NCBI RefSeq assembly: GCF_010729305.1
Contig: NZ_AP022574.1
Coordinates: 1,302,001-1,366,000 of the forward strand
DNA from: Mycolicibacterium psychrotolerans
GTDB taxonomy: Bacteria > Actinomycetota > Actinomycetes > Mycobacteriales > Mycobacteriaceae
DNA length: 64,000 nt
Direction: 5' to 3'
Shown here: in pieces, positions 39,287 through 47,163 of the stretch
How the letters are laid out: each line of letters begins with the position of its first letter
Position numbering within the stretch: the first letter of the stretch is position 1
The notes under the pieces: generated by a model
What the model was told of the DNA's origin: nothing
Database searches by the model: none
Seen by the model: the letters and a program-made list of their open reading frames with translations, nothing else
Program-made: the position numbers and the translations under genes

Positions 39287-40402
39287 TCAGGACTCCTTGG
39301 TCGAGGGTGCAGATGAAGCGGGAGCAGCAGCTGTCGGTGGCGTGAAGCGCCTGCGCAGAGCCAACGACACATACACCAGAGCGACGAGGACGGGCACCTC
39401 GATGAGCGGGCCGACCACCCCGGCGAGTGCCTGCCCGGACGCGGCGCCGTAGGTGGCGATGGCCACGGCGATGGCGAGTTCGAAGTTGTTGCCGGCAGCG
39501 GTGAACGCCAGCGTGGTGGTCCGGGCGTAGCCGAGCCCGAGCACGGCGCCCAGGATGTAGCCGCCGCTCCACATGAGCGCGAAATACGCCAGCAGCGGGA
39601 GAGCGATCCGCACGACGTCCAGTGGACGGGAAGTGACCTGGTGGCCCTGCAGCGCGAACAAGATGACGATGGTGAACAACAACCCGTACAACGCCCACGG
39701 ACCGATCTTCGGCAGGAAGGTCGACTCGTACCAGGTTCGCCCCTTTGCTTTTTCGCCGTAGCGCCGCGTCAGGAAACCAGCCAGCAGCGGAATACCCAGG
39801 AAGATCAGTACCGACTTCGCGATCTGCCACGGCGAAGTGTCAATCGTGGTCTGCGCCAGGCCGAGCCAGCCCGGCAGCACCGACAGGTAAAACCAGCCCA
39901 GCACCGCGAACATGACAACCTGGAACACGGAGTTGAGCGCGACCAGCACGGCGGCGGCCTCCCGGTCACCGCAGGCCAGGTCGTTCCAGATGATGACCAT
40001 GGCGATGCAGCGCGCTAGCCCAACGATGATCAGCCCGGTGCGGTACTCGGGCAGATCCGGGAGCAGTAGCCAGGCGAGGGTGAACATCAGGGCGGGCCCG
40101 ATGAGCCAGTTCAGCACGAGAGAACTCACCAGCATCTTGCGGTCGCCCGACACCGAGTCCAGGCGGTCGTAGCGGACCTTGGCCAGTACCGGGTACATCA
40201 TGATCAACAGGCCCAGTGCGATAGGCAAAGAAATGCCGTCGACCTCAACGGCCGAAAGCGCACTCCCCAGGCCAGGGATTAGGCGACCCAAGAGCAGCCC
40301 GGCCGCCATGGCGATGCCGATCCAAACCGGTAGAAACCGGTCGAGCGTGGACAGCTTTCCGACTACCGCCGGCATATCATTGTGCGCCACCGTGTCGGTC
40401 AT
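39287..40402 (-). CDS. acr3: ACR3-family arsenite efflux permease
   Basis: This 371-residue membrane protein has about ten transmembrane helices. The family-defining GLARCIAMVIIWNDLACGD carries the essential Cys, and GNNFELAIAVAIATYG carries the conserved Glu of the BASS/ACR3 fold. It exports arsenite using the proton gradient and may work with ArsA. The ATG overlaps the arsR stop as TGATG, so regulator and pump are translationally coupled. Confidence 0.96.
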   Translation of the reverse strand: MTDTVAHNDMPAVVGKLSTLDRFLPVWIGIAMAAGLLLGRLIPGLGSALSAVEVDGISLPIALGLLIMMYPVLAKVRYDRLDSVSGDRKMLVSSLVLNWLIGPALMFTLAWLLLPDLPEYRTGLIIVGLARCIAMVIIWNDLACGDREAAAVLVALNSVFQVVMFAVLGWFYLSVLPGWLGLAQTTIDTSPWQIAKSVLIFLGIPLLAGFLTRRYGEKAKGRTWYESTFLPKIGPWALYGLLFTIVILFALQGHQVTSRPLDVVRIALPLLAYFALMWSGGYILGAVLGLGYARTTTLAFTAAGNNFELAIAVAIATYGAASGQALAGVVGPLIEVPVLVALVYVSLALRRRFTPPTAAAPASSAPSTKES

Positions 40403-40779
40403 GCCGGCGCCCCCGCCGGTGCTGCGGTTTCAGCACCCGTATGCAACAGCGACGACAACGTCGTGAGCACTTGCGGTACCACCGCGTAGTACACCCACGA
40501 CGCCCGCCGCTCCGATGTCAACAATCCCGCGTCGCGCAGCACTCTCAGGTGATGGGAAACCGTCGGTTGCGACACACCCACGCCAGCCGAGATGTCGCAC
40601 ACGCACGCCTCACCACCGGCGTGGCTGGCCACCGAACTCAGCAGGCGCAACCGAACCGGATCCGACAAGGCCTTGAACTTCGCCGCCATCTCCACGGCCG
40701 CCTGCATGCTCAACGGTTCGCTCACCAACGGTTCCACCTGACAACGGGCAGCCTCGCTACCGAAGCCTTGATTCGACAT
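40399..40779 (-). CDS. arsR: ArsR/SmtB-family arsenic repressor, first gene of the ars operon
   Basis: This 126-residue winged-helix repressor has the DNA-recognition helix VSQPTVSHHLRVLRDAGLL and the wing SERRASWVYYAV. The metalloid site is EACVCDI, the usual C-x-C of the alpha-3 type, and an extra N-terminal Cys occurs in AARCQVEP. ATG 40779 was chosen because the sequence just upstream (40780-40805) contains the likely operator; an ATG at 40821 is less likely. It should repress the minus-strand ars operon until arsenite binds. Confidence 0.93.
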   Translation of the reverse strand: MSNQGFGSEAARCQVEPLVSEPLSMQAAVEMAAKFKALSDPVRLRLLSSVASHAGGEACVCDISAGVGVSQPTVSHHLRVLRDAGLLTSERRASWVYYAVVPQVLTTLSSLLHTGAETAAPAGAPA

Positions 40780-40805
40780 AAATCGATATTGGCATGGATC
40801 GAATC
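40780..40805. promoter_or_regulatory. Putative ArsR operator
   Basis: The sequence aatcgatattggcatggatcgaat contains two ATCGA-type half sites in inverted orientation directly upstream of the arsR start, the usual position for autoregulation by ArsR proteins. The match is by eye and imperfect. Confidence 0.4.
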
Positions 40806-40918
40806 TGGACGCAACAATCACTGGGCGAACACCTCAGACTGCCGGCCGCCGAAGACCTGGACATAGAGACCGGCGGACCACCCGCGACGGGCGGCCCGCC
40901 GATCTCATCAGTGAGCCT

Positions 40919-41413
40919 TCAGCAGCAGGATGTGGCCGCCGTGGCCTTGTCCTGTCGGTCTTCACTGCCTGCTCCTGCAGCGTCGGGTCCGCAGCAGGTC
41001 CCGCCTGTGGACTCAATGTCGAGATGTTGAGGGCTGGAGCCGAAACTCTCGGAGTCGGCCAACACGGTGTAGACCTCCCACTTCTCGCCGGCCGGTCCGG
41101 TCACCCACACCTTGTCTTGTGTCGCGAAGCAACACGTCGTGCCGATTTCCTCCTCAGTGAACAAGCCCTCGCCGGCGAGGCGGGCGATCTCGGCGTGCAC
41201 TTTTTCGCTCGATTCCACCTCGACGCCGAGGTGGTTGATGGTGCCGCCATTGCCCGGGTTTTCCAGCAGCACGAGCTTCAGCGGAGGCTCGGCGATCGCA
41301 AAGTTGGCGTAGCCCGGTTTCACTTTGGCCGGCTCGGTGTTGAACAGCTTGGAGTAGAACGTGACCGCCCCGTCGAGGTTGTCGACGTTGAGGGCGAGTT
41401 GAGCTCGAGACAT
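40919..41413 (-). CDS. arsI: ArsI/CadI-family vicinal-oxygen-chelate protein
   Basis: This 164-residue glyoxalase/VOC-fold protein starts SRAQLALNVDNLDGAVTFYS and carries NHLGVEVES and GEKWEVYTV, which supply the metal ligands of the fold. The vicinal Cys pair in EIGTTCCFATQDKVWV matches the substrate-binding Cys96-Cys97 of ArsI, a C-As lyase that splits methylarsenite. M. tuberculosis CadI (Rv2641) has the same layout. The Cys-rich tail (GGTCCGPDAA...TSCC) probably binds metal. ATG 41413 was chosen to leave the divergent operator region free. It is divergent from the second arsR gene. Confidence 0.9.
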   Translation of the reverse strand: MSRAQLALNVDNLDGAVTFYSKLFNTEPAKVKPGYANFAIAEPPLKLVLLENPGNGGTINHLGVEVESSEKVHAEIARLAGEGLFTEEEIGTTCCFATQDKVWVTGPAGEKWEVYTVLADSESFGSSPQHLDIESTGGTCCGPDAAGAGSEDRQDKATAATSCC

Positions 41414-41436
41414 GGTGTGATCCTCTCTTTGTGTGA

Positions 41437-41492
41437 GACATATATCGAATTGGCGCGCTGTGCCCAGCATGCCGACCTCTTTGATATATGTC
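41437..41492. promoter_or_regulatory. Paired divergent operators between arsI and arsR
   Basis: gacatatatcgaa at 41437-41449 and tttgatatatgtc at 41480-41492 are inverted copies (12 of 13 positions match). They are AT-rich in a GC-rich genome and lie between the divergent arsI and arsR starts (41413 and 41516). Each would be suited to one promoter, so the downstream ArsR could control both genes. Confidence 0.6.
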
Positions 41493-41515
41493 AATATTAC
41501 TGGCATCCTGTATGC

Positions 41516-41929
41516 ATGCCGAAGGCGCTGCCCGTGATCGACATGTCCGCGCCGGTGTGCTGCGCTCCGGTCGCGGCAGGTCCGATGAGTGATGACGACG
41601 CTTTGCAGGTCGCGCTGCGCCTGAAGGCGCTGGCCGATCCTGCCCGGGTGAAGATCATGTCGTTTCTCTTCAGCTCTCCGGTGGGCGAGGAGAACAGTGG
41701 GGAACTGGCAGCCACGCTCGGACTAACCGAGTCGACGGTTAGCCACCATCTGAGTCAATTGCGCAAAGCCGGCCTAGTCGAATCCGACCGGCGCGGCATG
41801 AACGTCTACCACCGACCCCACCGCGATGCGGTAGCTGCTCTCTGCGCCGTCCTGGACCCAAACTGCTGCAGCTCGTCTCGCGGCCCATCGCGTCGGCGTG
41901 GCGCTCGTAGCCCGCGGCAGGCCCGCTGA
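41516..41929 (+). CDS. arsR: ArsR-family repressor paired with arsI
   Basis: This 137-residue winged-helix regulator (Rv2642 type) has the recognition helix LTESTVSHHLSQLRKAGLV and the wing SDRRGMNVYHRP. Putative metalloid-binding Cys pairs lie at the N-terminus (APVCCAPVA) and the C-terminus (LDPNCCSS), a different sensing site from the C-x-C site of the other arsR here. It is divergent from arsI with paired inverted repeats in the gap, so it probably regulates arsI and itself. Confidence 0.92.
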   Translation: MPKALPVIDMSAPVCCAPVAAGPMSDDDALQVALRLKALADPARVKIMSFLFSSPVGEENSGELAATLGLTESTVSHHLSQLRKAGLVESDRRGMNVYHRPHRDAVAALCAVLDPNCCSSSRGPSRRRGARSPRQAR

Positions 41930-42235
41930 GACGGCAGGCGTTTTCAGAACGGTGTGCGGCTGCTCAGGGTTGTCCCGGCCTTCAAAGCCGAGGGCGAGGA
42001 GACTTCACGAAAAGTGTGCGGAGCCGTGTTCCAGGCGCCGGGCGCTGCAGCCTGTACATAGCCAGTGCGAACTCGGTGCGGGGATGCAGGATAACCGTGG
42101 GTTGGGTAACGCTGTACGGCCTTCTATCGGTTCGACATGCGTTGCAGCCCAATGGTTCTGGCGACTGCAAGGGCCGGCAAGGCAGGTGTACTTCTCGCGG
42201 ATCGACGCGGCACCCGATTAGACGGTCGCGTCCCG
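41930..42235. other. Gap without a convincing gene
   Basis: No frame here has homology or a credible start. The base composition is lower in GC than the core genome, in line with the island. It lies between the second arsR and a small hypothetical frame on the other strand. Confidence 0.4.
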
Positions 42236-42604
42236 TCAGTCTGCTCCCGTCGACCAAGTCGCCCGCTGACCGCTATCGCGGGCAACCGGGTTGTCCGACC
42301 TGACCGTGAGCTCGAGATCGACGTGGTTGACCGAAGCTACCTGTGGTTGAACTAGCGCAACCGCCTCGCTGACCACTAGATCGGTCACCGCCATCTCGCC
42401 TTCCGGCATCGCTTCGGCAATGAGCCTCACGGTGAGGCTATGACCGTCCGGCCCATATTTGACATACCCAGTGCGCCATCTGCCACCGATATGCTCGATA
42501 TGACCCAGTCGGCCCTGTTCTAACAAGTCGTCGTGGTCTCCTAACTCGTCTGCCTCGTACTGCGGCACTTCATCTGTCATGTATTCGGGCGTGTCATCCG
42601 TCAT
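42236..42604 (-). CDS. Hypothetical acidic protein
   Basis: This uncertain small gene encodes 122 residues from ATG 42604. The N-terminus is acidic (TDDTPEYMTDEVPQYEADEL), followed by a possible beta-rich part, HIGGRWRTGYVKYGPDGHSL. Codon usage looks compatible with coding, but no ribosome binding site and no family is recognised. It is isolated from its neighbours. It may be a real island gene or a chance frame. Confidence 0.35.
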   Translation of the reverse strand: MTDDTPEYMTDEVPQYEADELGDHDDLLEQGRLGHIEHIGGRWRTGYVKYGPDGHSLTVRLIAEAMPEGEMAVTDLVVSEAVALVQPQVASVNHVDLELTVRSDNPVARDSGQRATWSTGAD

Positions 42605-43014
42605 GCGGCGCACCGTACCAGCGGTGGAGGCGTGCGGGCGTAGGCCTCAAGACGCGGGTTGCCTACTCGCTCGATATCAGGTTGCCTGGTGTCTGATAGG
42701 CCGGTCACCGTTATGTCGGTGGGTATGGCTCTTCACCTGGCATCGCGCGTGGCAACGGCTGCTGGCAGTACGCCGACTAATTGCCAGGCAGGTTCGCCAC
42801 CGTCGAACGCAACTTTGGTGGTGAGTTCTACACACCCTGTCCAAATGTTGCCGCCTCTGGGTACGCGGTGCCTCCATATCTCACCGCCGACGGTGGGTTG
42901 GGCTGACTGGCTCGCGAGCGCATTATCGTCCTTCCTCGGGCGGTCCTTTCGGGCGTGTGTGTGTATCAGCCGTATTCGGCGGCACGCATGTTCTTGCCGA
43001 CTTAGTGTCTCCCT
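42605..43014. other. Gap upstream of the lpd paralogue
   Basis: This 410-bp stretch contains minus-strand frames (for example 42733-43023) without recognisable family or start signal. No clear ribosome binding site precedes the ATG at 43015, so the lpd paralogue may be leaderless or use a weak site. Confidence 0.35.
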
Positions 43015-44409
43015 ATGACCCACTACGACCTCGTCATTCTCGGGGCGGGCCCCGGTGGATACGTCGCCGCAGTGCGCGCCGCTCAGCTCGGCCTAACGAC
43101 TGCGATAGTAGAGCGCAAGTACTGGGGCGGGGTATGCCTCAATGTCGGGTGCATCCCTTCGAAAGCGTTGCTGCGCAACGCTGAACTGGCTCACATCGTC
43201 ACACGGCAACCCGACAAGTTCGGCATCCGCGGCGAGCCGACTATGGATTACGGAGTGGCGTTCGACCGCAGCCGTGAGGTCACCGACGGTCGGGTTGCCG
43301 GCGTGCACTACCTAATGAAGAAGAACAACGTCTCCGAGATCCACGGCAGTGGCACCTTCACCGACCCGCATACCCTTTCGGTTGCACTCAACGACGGTGG
43401 CACCGACACTCTGACCTTCGACAACGCAATCATCGCCACCGGCGCCAACACCCAATTGGTACCCGGCACATCGTTGTCCGACAACATGGTGACCTACGAG
43501 GCGCTCATCCTGTCGCGGGATCTGCCGAGCTCGATCGTCATCGCAGGTGCCGGTGCAATCGGCATGGAGTTCGGCTATGTGCTGGCCAATTACGGCGTAG
43601 ATGTGACGATCGTGGAGTTCCTGCCGCGGGCCCTTCCGAACGAGGACGCTGAGGTCTCCAAGGAGATTGAAAGGCAGTTCAGAAAGCTCGGCGTCACGGT
43701 CCTTACCGGTACCAAAGTGGAAGCGATCAGTGACTCGGGCGCGCAAGTGGTCGTCACGGTAACCAATGACCACGAGACCAGAGAGTTGATGGCCGACAAG
43801 GTATTGCAGGCCATCGGGTTTCAGCCAGCCGTCGCCGGCTACGGGCTCGAAACGACGGGCGTAACGCTGACCGACCGCAAGGCCATCGGCATCGACGCCC
43901 GCATGCGGACCAACGTGGAGCACATCTATGCGATCGGCGACGTGACCGGCAAAGCGATGCTGGCCCACGTCGCGATGGCGATGGGCGTAGCGGCCGCCGA
44001 AGCGATCGTTGGCGTTGAGGCGCTGGACTTCGGTGACTACCGGATGATGCCGCGCGCGACCTTCTGCCAGCCGCAAGTAGCCAGCTTCGGTCTTACCGAA
44101 CAGCAAGCCCGCGACGAGGGCCACGACATCACGGTGGCCAAGTTCCCCTTCATCGCCAACGGTAAGGCTCATGGGCTGGGCGATGCATCCGGCTTCATCA
44201 AGCTAATCGCTGACGCCAAGTACGGTGAGCTCCTCGGTGGCCATCTAATCGGACCCGACGTCGCCGAACTCCTGCCCGAATTGACCCTGGCGCAGAAATG
44301 GGACCTCACCGTCAACGAGCTGGTCCAAAACGTGCACACCCACCCGACGTTGTCGGAGGCCCTGCAGGAATGTTTCCACGGGCTGGCCGGTCACATGATC
44401 CACTTGTAG
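43015..44409 (+). CDS. Dihydrolipoamide dehydrogenase paralogue
   Basis: This 464-residue flavoprotein disulfide reductase has an FAD motif [20 protein letters not shown], the redox Cys pair in [17 protein letters not shown], the NAD motif [31 protein letters not shown] for FAD, and the dimer-interface catalytic motif [12 protein letters not shown] with His-x4-Glu. All catalytic residues of Lpd are kept. No lipoyl partner is nearby, so it is a horizontally acquired second copy that may act in redox defence in the arsenic island. It is the only large plus-strand gene in the island. Confidence 0.92.
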   Translation: MTHYDLVILGAGPGGYVAAVRAAQLGLTTAIVERKYWGGVCLNVGCIPSKALLRNAELAHIVTRQPDKFGIRGEPTMDYGVAFDRSREVTDGRVAGVHYLMKKNNVSEIHGSGTFTDPHTLSVALNDGGTDTLTFDNAIIATGANTQLVPGTSLSDNMVTYEALILSRDLPSSIVIAGAGAIGMEFGYVLANYGVDVTIVEFLPRALPNEDAEVSKEIERQFRKLGVTVLTGTKVEAISDSGAQVVVTVTNDHETRELMADKVLQAIGFQPAVAGYGLETTGVTLTDRKAIGIDARMRTNVEHIYAIGDVTGKAMLAHVAMAMGVAAAEAIVGVEALDFGDYRMMPRATFCQPQVASFGLTEQQARDEGHDITVAKFPFIANGKAHGLGDASGFIKLIADAKYGELLGGHLIGPDVAELLPELTLAQKWDLTVNELVQNVHTHPTLSEALQECFHGLAGHMIHL

Positions 44410-44911
44410 GTAGGTGAGACGCCACTTGTGGCCCAATTGAAGTTTTCTTATCGGGGGTTGCGCTGACGGTTCTTCAATCCCGCCAGGCGCCGGATGCTGT
44501 CAATATGGGCTGGCGTCGGCAGACGCCTGGTTGCGTTCACGATAGCCACCTGGATGTCGAGGGCATCCTAGTCGTCGTTTAGGTGCCTCAGAACGTCGCG
44601 CTGAAGATCGGGGGGGATACAGGGCCGTTGTGGCGGCTGGTGCAAAGCCGCGGGCGTGGCGACCTGGCACCGCAAACCCGCATCGGCTGCCGGGGTGAGC
44701 CCGGGCGGGGAACACCCGAGCAGGAGCTTGCGCGGCGGCGGGCCGAGATCAAGGGACTACGTGCCGATCAGACCAAGTCGGCCACCGAGCGCTACATCCT
44801 GACTGGCTGGGCACATTTTGGGCACACTTGGGCACAAACGAGGGCAATTCCAGCGAACCACACGCAACGTCAATCAGCAGGTCAGAGCCGTTTTCGGCCC
44901 TCTGGCCAGCA
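44410..44911. other. Degenerate island end with arm-like repeats
   Basis: No intact gene is present. The plus-strand frame around 44690-44800 (EQELARRRAEIKGLRADQTK) weakly resembles the C-terminal coiled part of an IS3-type OrfA, but this is only a hint. Three direct copies of TGGGCACA lie at 44808, 44819 and 44829, spaced 11 and 10 bp. This is a helical spacing like that of integrase arm-binding sites, about 80-105 bp from attR. Confidence 0.4.
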
Positions 44912-44983
44912 CCCCGTCCGAGGGTTCAAATCCCTCCGCCACCGCCAAGACCGCCCTCCTGTCACAGCAGGTAAGGGCGGTTT
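44912..44983. repeat. attR: right copy of the 72-bp island boundary repeat
   Basis: This copy is identical to 25080-25151. It contains the displaced 3' part of tRNA-Ser (T arm, acceptor strand and CCA) and the tRNA terminator, with no 5' half of the tRNA. It therefore marks the right end of the island. Sequence downstream (vWA gene) should be the ancestral neighbour of the tRNA. Confidence 0.93.
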
Positions 44984-44987
44984 GTCA

Positions 44988-45632
44988 TCAGGCCCGCTCG
45001 GGACCGCCCAGCGCGGCCTCGCGGTCCTCGGACGAGAACGCCGCGTCCTCGCCGCCGCGCGTCCGTCGCACCATCTCCCTGGCCGAGGCCATCACGGCGA
45101 CGGTGGACTCGTAGTGGGAGTCGTCGTAGGTGATCGAGTTGTCCGCGCTGAACCCCATCCGGGCGCCCACCTCGACCGCGTCGATGTTGGCGCCGATGAA
45201 GAGGAACTTCCACTGCCATTGGTCCCGTTGCGCAGTGATCAGCTCCTTCACCGCCTGCCAGCTCCACTCGTGGCTGGCGTTCTCCATGCCGTCGGTCATG
45301 ATCACGCAGATGACGTGGCCTGGCCGCTGAACCTCGGGGAGTGCGGCGAGGCGACGGCCGACCTCGGTGACGAATCTGCCCACGGCGTCGAGCAGGGCCG
45401 TCATGCCGCGCGGTTCCACCACCAGATCGGGAACGTCGGCGATCGGGGTCGGGGGATAGAGCACCTCGTACTCGGTGTCGAACTGCGCGAGCGTCATCTG
45501 ACACTGTCCGGGCAGCAGACGTTGTTCGTTGATCAGTTCCCGCCAACCGTCCTCGGTGGCCTTCTTGGAGGTCTCCATGGAGCCGGAGCGGTCGAGCAGT
45601 GCAGCGATCAGGGTCTTGTCGGGGTCGGTCAT
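44988..45632 (-). CDS. von Willebrand factor A domain protein
   Basis: This 214-residue single vWA domain has the MIDAS motif ALLDRSGSM (DxSxS) near the N-terminus, a later Thr in PRGMTALLDAVG and the Asp in VIMTDGMENAS, so metal-dependent ligand binding is likely. There is no signal peptide. Partner and process are unknown; soluble vWA proteins often work with AAA ATPases, none of which is adjacent. ATG 45632 was chosen; an earlier start at 45725 has no support. It ends 4 bp from attR. Confidence 0.85.
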   Translation of the reverse strand: MTDPDKTLIAALLDRSGSMETSKKATEDGWRELINEQRLLPGQCQMTLAQFDTEYEVLYPPTPIADVPDLVVEPRGMTALLDAVGRFVTEVGRRLAALPEVQRPGHVICVIMTDGMENASHEWSWQAVKELITAQRDQWQWKFLFIGANIDAVEVGARMGFSADNSITYDDSHYESTVAVMASAREMVRRTRGGEDAAFSSEDREAALGGPERA

Positions 45633-45817
45633 CGAACGCCTCTCATGCAACAGTGATGAATGTCCGGCGTTCGTGTGCGTACCGACCGCGCGCGGGCCGT
45701 GTATCGCCACCGGCAACGAGGGCACAGTGCCGTCTCGATGTGGAGTGGCCGGGCAGTTCTCCGTGAGCCCGAACCACCCGCCATTATAGCCCGTGATCAG
45801 CGGTTATGCATGCAGAA

Positions 45818-45848
45818 CAGCCCGTCACCCCACCGGGGTGACGGGCTG
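45818..45848. terminator. Hairpin downstream of the CsbD-like gene
   Basis: cagcccgtcacccc pairs perfectly with ggggtgacgggctg (14 bp, loop acc). It lies just 3' of the minus-strand CsbD gene and 3' in relation to nothing else. No U-rich tract follows, so it may be a mycobacterial-type terminator. Confidence 0.65.
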
Positions 45849-45861
45849 ACTGCGGGGGTCT

Positions 45862-46035
45862 TTACTTCTTGAAGGCGTCCTTCACCTTCTCGCCTGCGTC
45901 CTTGAGGCTGGACTTGGCCTGATCCGTCTTGCCTTCGTTCTCGGTGCTCTTGTCACCGGTCACCTTGCCGAGACCCTCTTTGGCCTTGCCGCCGAGATCC
46001 TCGATCTTGTTGCTGGCCTTGTCGTCGGCGCCCAT
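45862..46035 (-). CDS. CsbD-family stress-response protein
   Basis: This small, very hydrophilic protein of 57 residues starts MGADDKASNKIEDLGGKAKE, the typical CsbD N-terminus, and is rich in Lys, Glu, Gly and Asp throughout. Such proteins are induced by general stress in bacilli and actinobacteria; the molecular role is unknown. It is monocistronic and followed by a perfect hairpin at 45818-45848. Confidence 0.85.
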   Translation of the reverse strand: MGADDKASNKIEDLGGKAKEGLGKVTGDKSTENEGKTDQAKSSLKDAGEKVKDAFKK

Positions 46036-46198
46036 GCTGTGGTCCCTTCACTTCTCGAAACCGGCCCGGGTAGTCGAACCGTCGATGAGTGAGTACCTGA
46101 ACGTTCGGGATCTGAAACACGGCGTCAGTTCCTCGGTCGAATGCAGTACCGCAGTACTGCAGTCAGTGACGCACACCACCGCCAGAGTGATGATCACT

Positions 46199-46233
46199 TG
46201 TTGCGCAGCCGCTGAGGGGACGGCTGCGCAACA
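46199..46233. terminator. Hairpin terminator of the polyol dehydrogenase operon
   Basis: tgttgcgcagccg (46199-46211) pairs perfectly with cggctgcgcaaca (46221-46233) across a 9-nt loop. It starts 3 bp after the PfkB kinase stop in the direction of minus-strand transcription. No U-tract is evident. Confidence 0.65.
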
Positions 46234-46236
46234 GGT

Positions 46237-47163
46237 TCATCGGGACTTCCGGGCGGCGTCGCGGGTCGCCCGGTCGGGCAGGAGCGCCCCGGCCTGCTCC
46301 ACCGTCAGCGCCGAGTTCAGCACCGCAGCGTCCAGCACGGCCCGGAGTTGATCGGCCGTGATCCCGCGAAGGTCTTCGCGACGCCGCGCACCGAGAAGGT
46401 CCAGCGACCACAACTCATCGAGCATCCCGGCCATGAACGAGTCACCCGCGCCCACGGTGTCGGCCACCCGGACCGGCCGGGCGGGAACCCGAACCGAGCC
46501 TGCCGCGGACACGGCGAAGGCCCCTTCTCCGCCCGTCGTGACCGCCACGACCGCCGGACCGCGCTGCACCCACCGTTGCGCGACCTCCTCGGGCGTGCTG
46601 TCCGGAGCCAGCCATCGAAGGTCCTCGTCGCTGGCCTTGACGACGTCGCTGAGTGACACCAGGCGCTCGATCCGTTCCGTCGTCACCGCAACGTCGGTCA
46701 CCAGCGACGCACGCACGTTGGGATCGAACGCGATCGTGGCCGACTCACGAAGGGATTCGACGAGAGCGGCGACGGCGAGGCACCCCGGCTCGAGGACCGT
46801 CGCTATCGACCCGGTGTGCACCACTGTGGGTGGAGCGACGTCGACCACGCCATCGAGCCGCCAGTCGAGGTCGAACGTGTAGGTCGCCGCGCCGTGAGCG
46901 TCGAGCAGCGCGCGCGCCACCGGTGTACGGCGCGCGGCGACGCTGCCTTCGAGCAGGTGTACTCCGGCAGCGGCCACATAGTCGCCGATCCGGCGGCCGC
47001 GAGGGTCGTCGCCGATGGAGGTCAGGAAATCGACGCCTCGCCCCAGCCGGGATAATCCCACCGCGACGTTCAACGGGCTTCCGCCCACGTGCTCGGACGC
47101 CGGCTTTCCCGCGCGCTCGACGACATCGATCAGCGCCTCACCGATGACGAGCGCGCGGCTCAT
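46237..47163 (-). CDS. PfkB-family sugar kinase (fructokinase-like)
   Basis: This 308-residue ribokinase/PfkB kinase has the N-terminal GGSPLNVAVGLSRLG and the catalytic DTVGAGDSFMAGML with the catalytic Asp and anion hole. In this operon, the likely substrate is the ketose made from a polyol, for example fructose from mannitol or sorbitol, or xylulose from arabitol. It is the third gene of the minus-strand catabolic operon, joined to the dehydrogenase by TGATG. ATG 47163 was chosen over an upstream frame start at 47232. Confidence 0.9.
   Translation of the reverse strand: MSRALVIGEALIDVVERAGKPASEHVGGSPLNVAVGLSRLGRGVDFLTSIGDDPRGRRIGDYVAAAGVHLLEGSVAARRTPVARALLDAHGAATYTFDLDWRLDGVVDVAPPTVVHTGSIATVLEPGCLAVAALVESLRESATIAFDPNVRASLVTDVAVTTERIERLVSLSDVVKASDEDLRWLAPDSTPEEVAQRWVQRGPAVVAVTTGGEGAFAVSAAGSVRVPARPVRVADTVGAGDSFMAGMLDELWSLDLLGARRREDLRGITADQLRAVLDAAVLNSALTVEQAGALLPDRATRDAARKSR

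Noticed and set aside
42733..43023. Minus-strand frame of 96 residues upstream of lpd
   Set aside because: It overlaps the lpd start, has no ribosome binding site and no recognisable family.
44583..44860. Possible IS3-type OrfA fragment
   Set aside because: The similarity is limited to a short charged helix pattern; there is no helix-turn-helix or inverted repeat to support an element.
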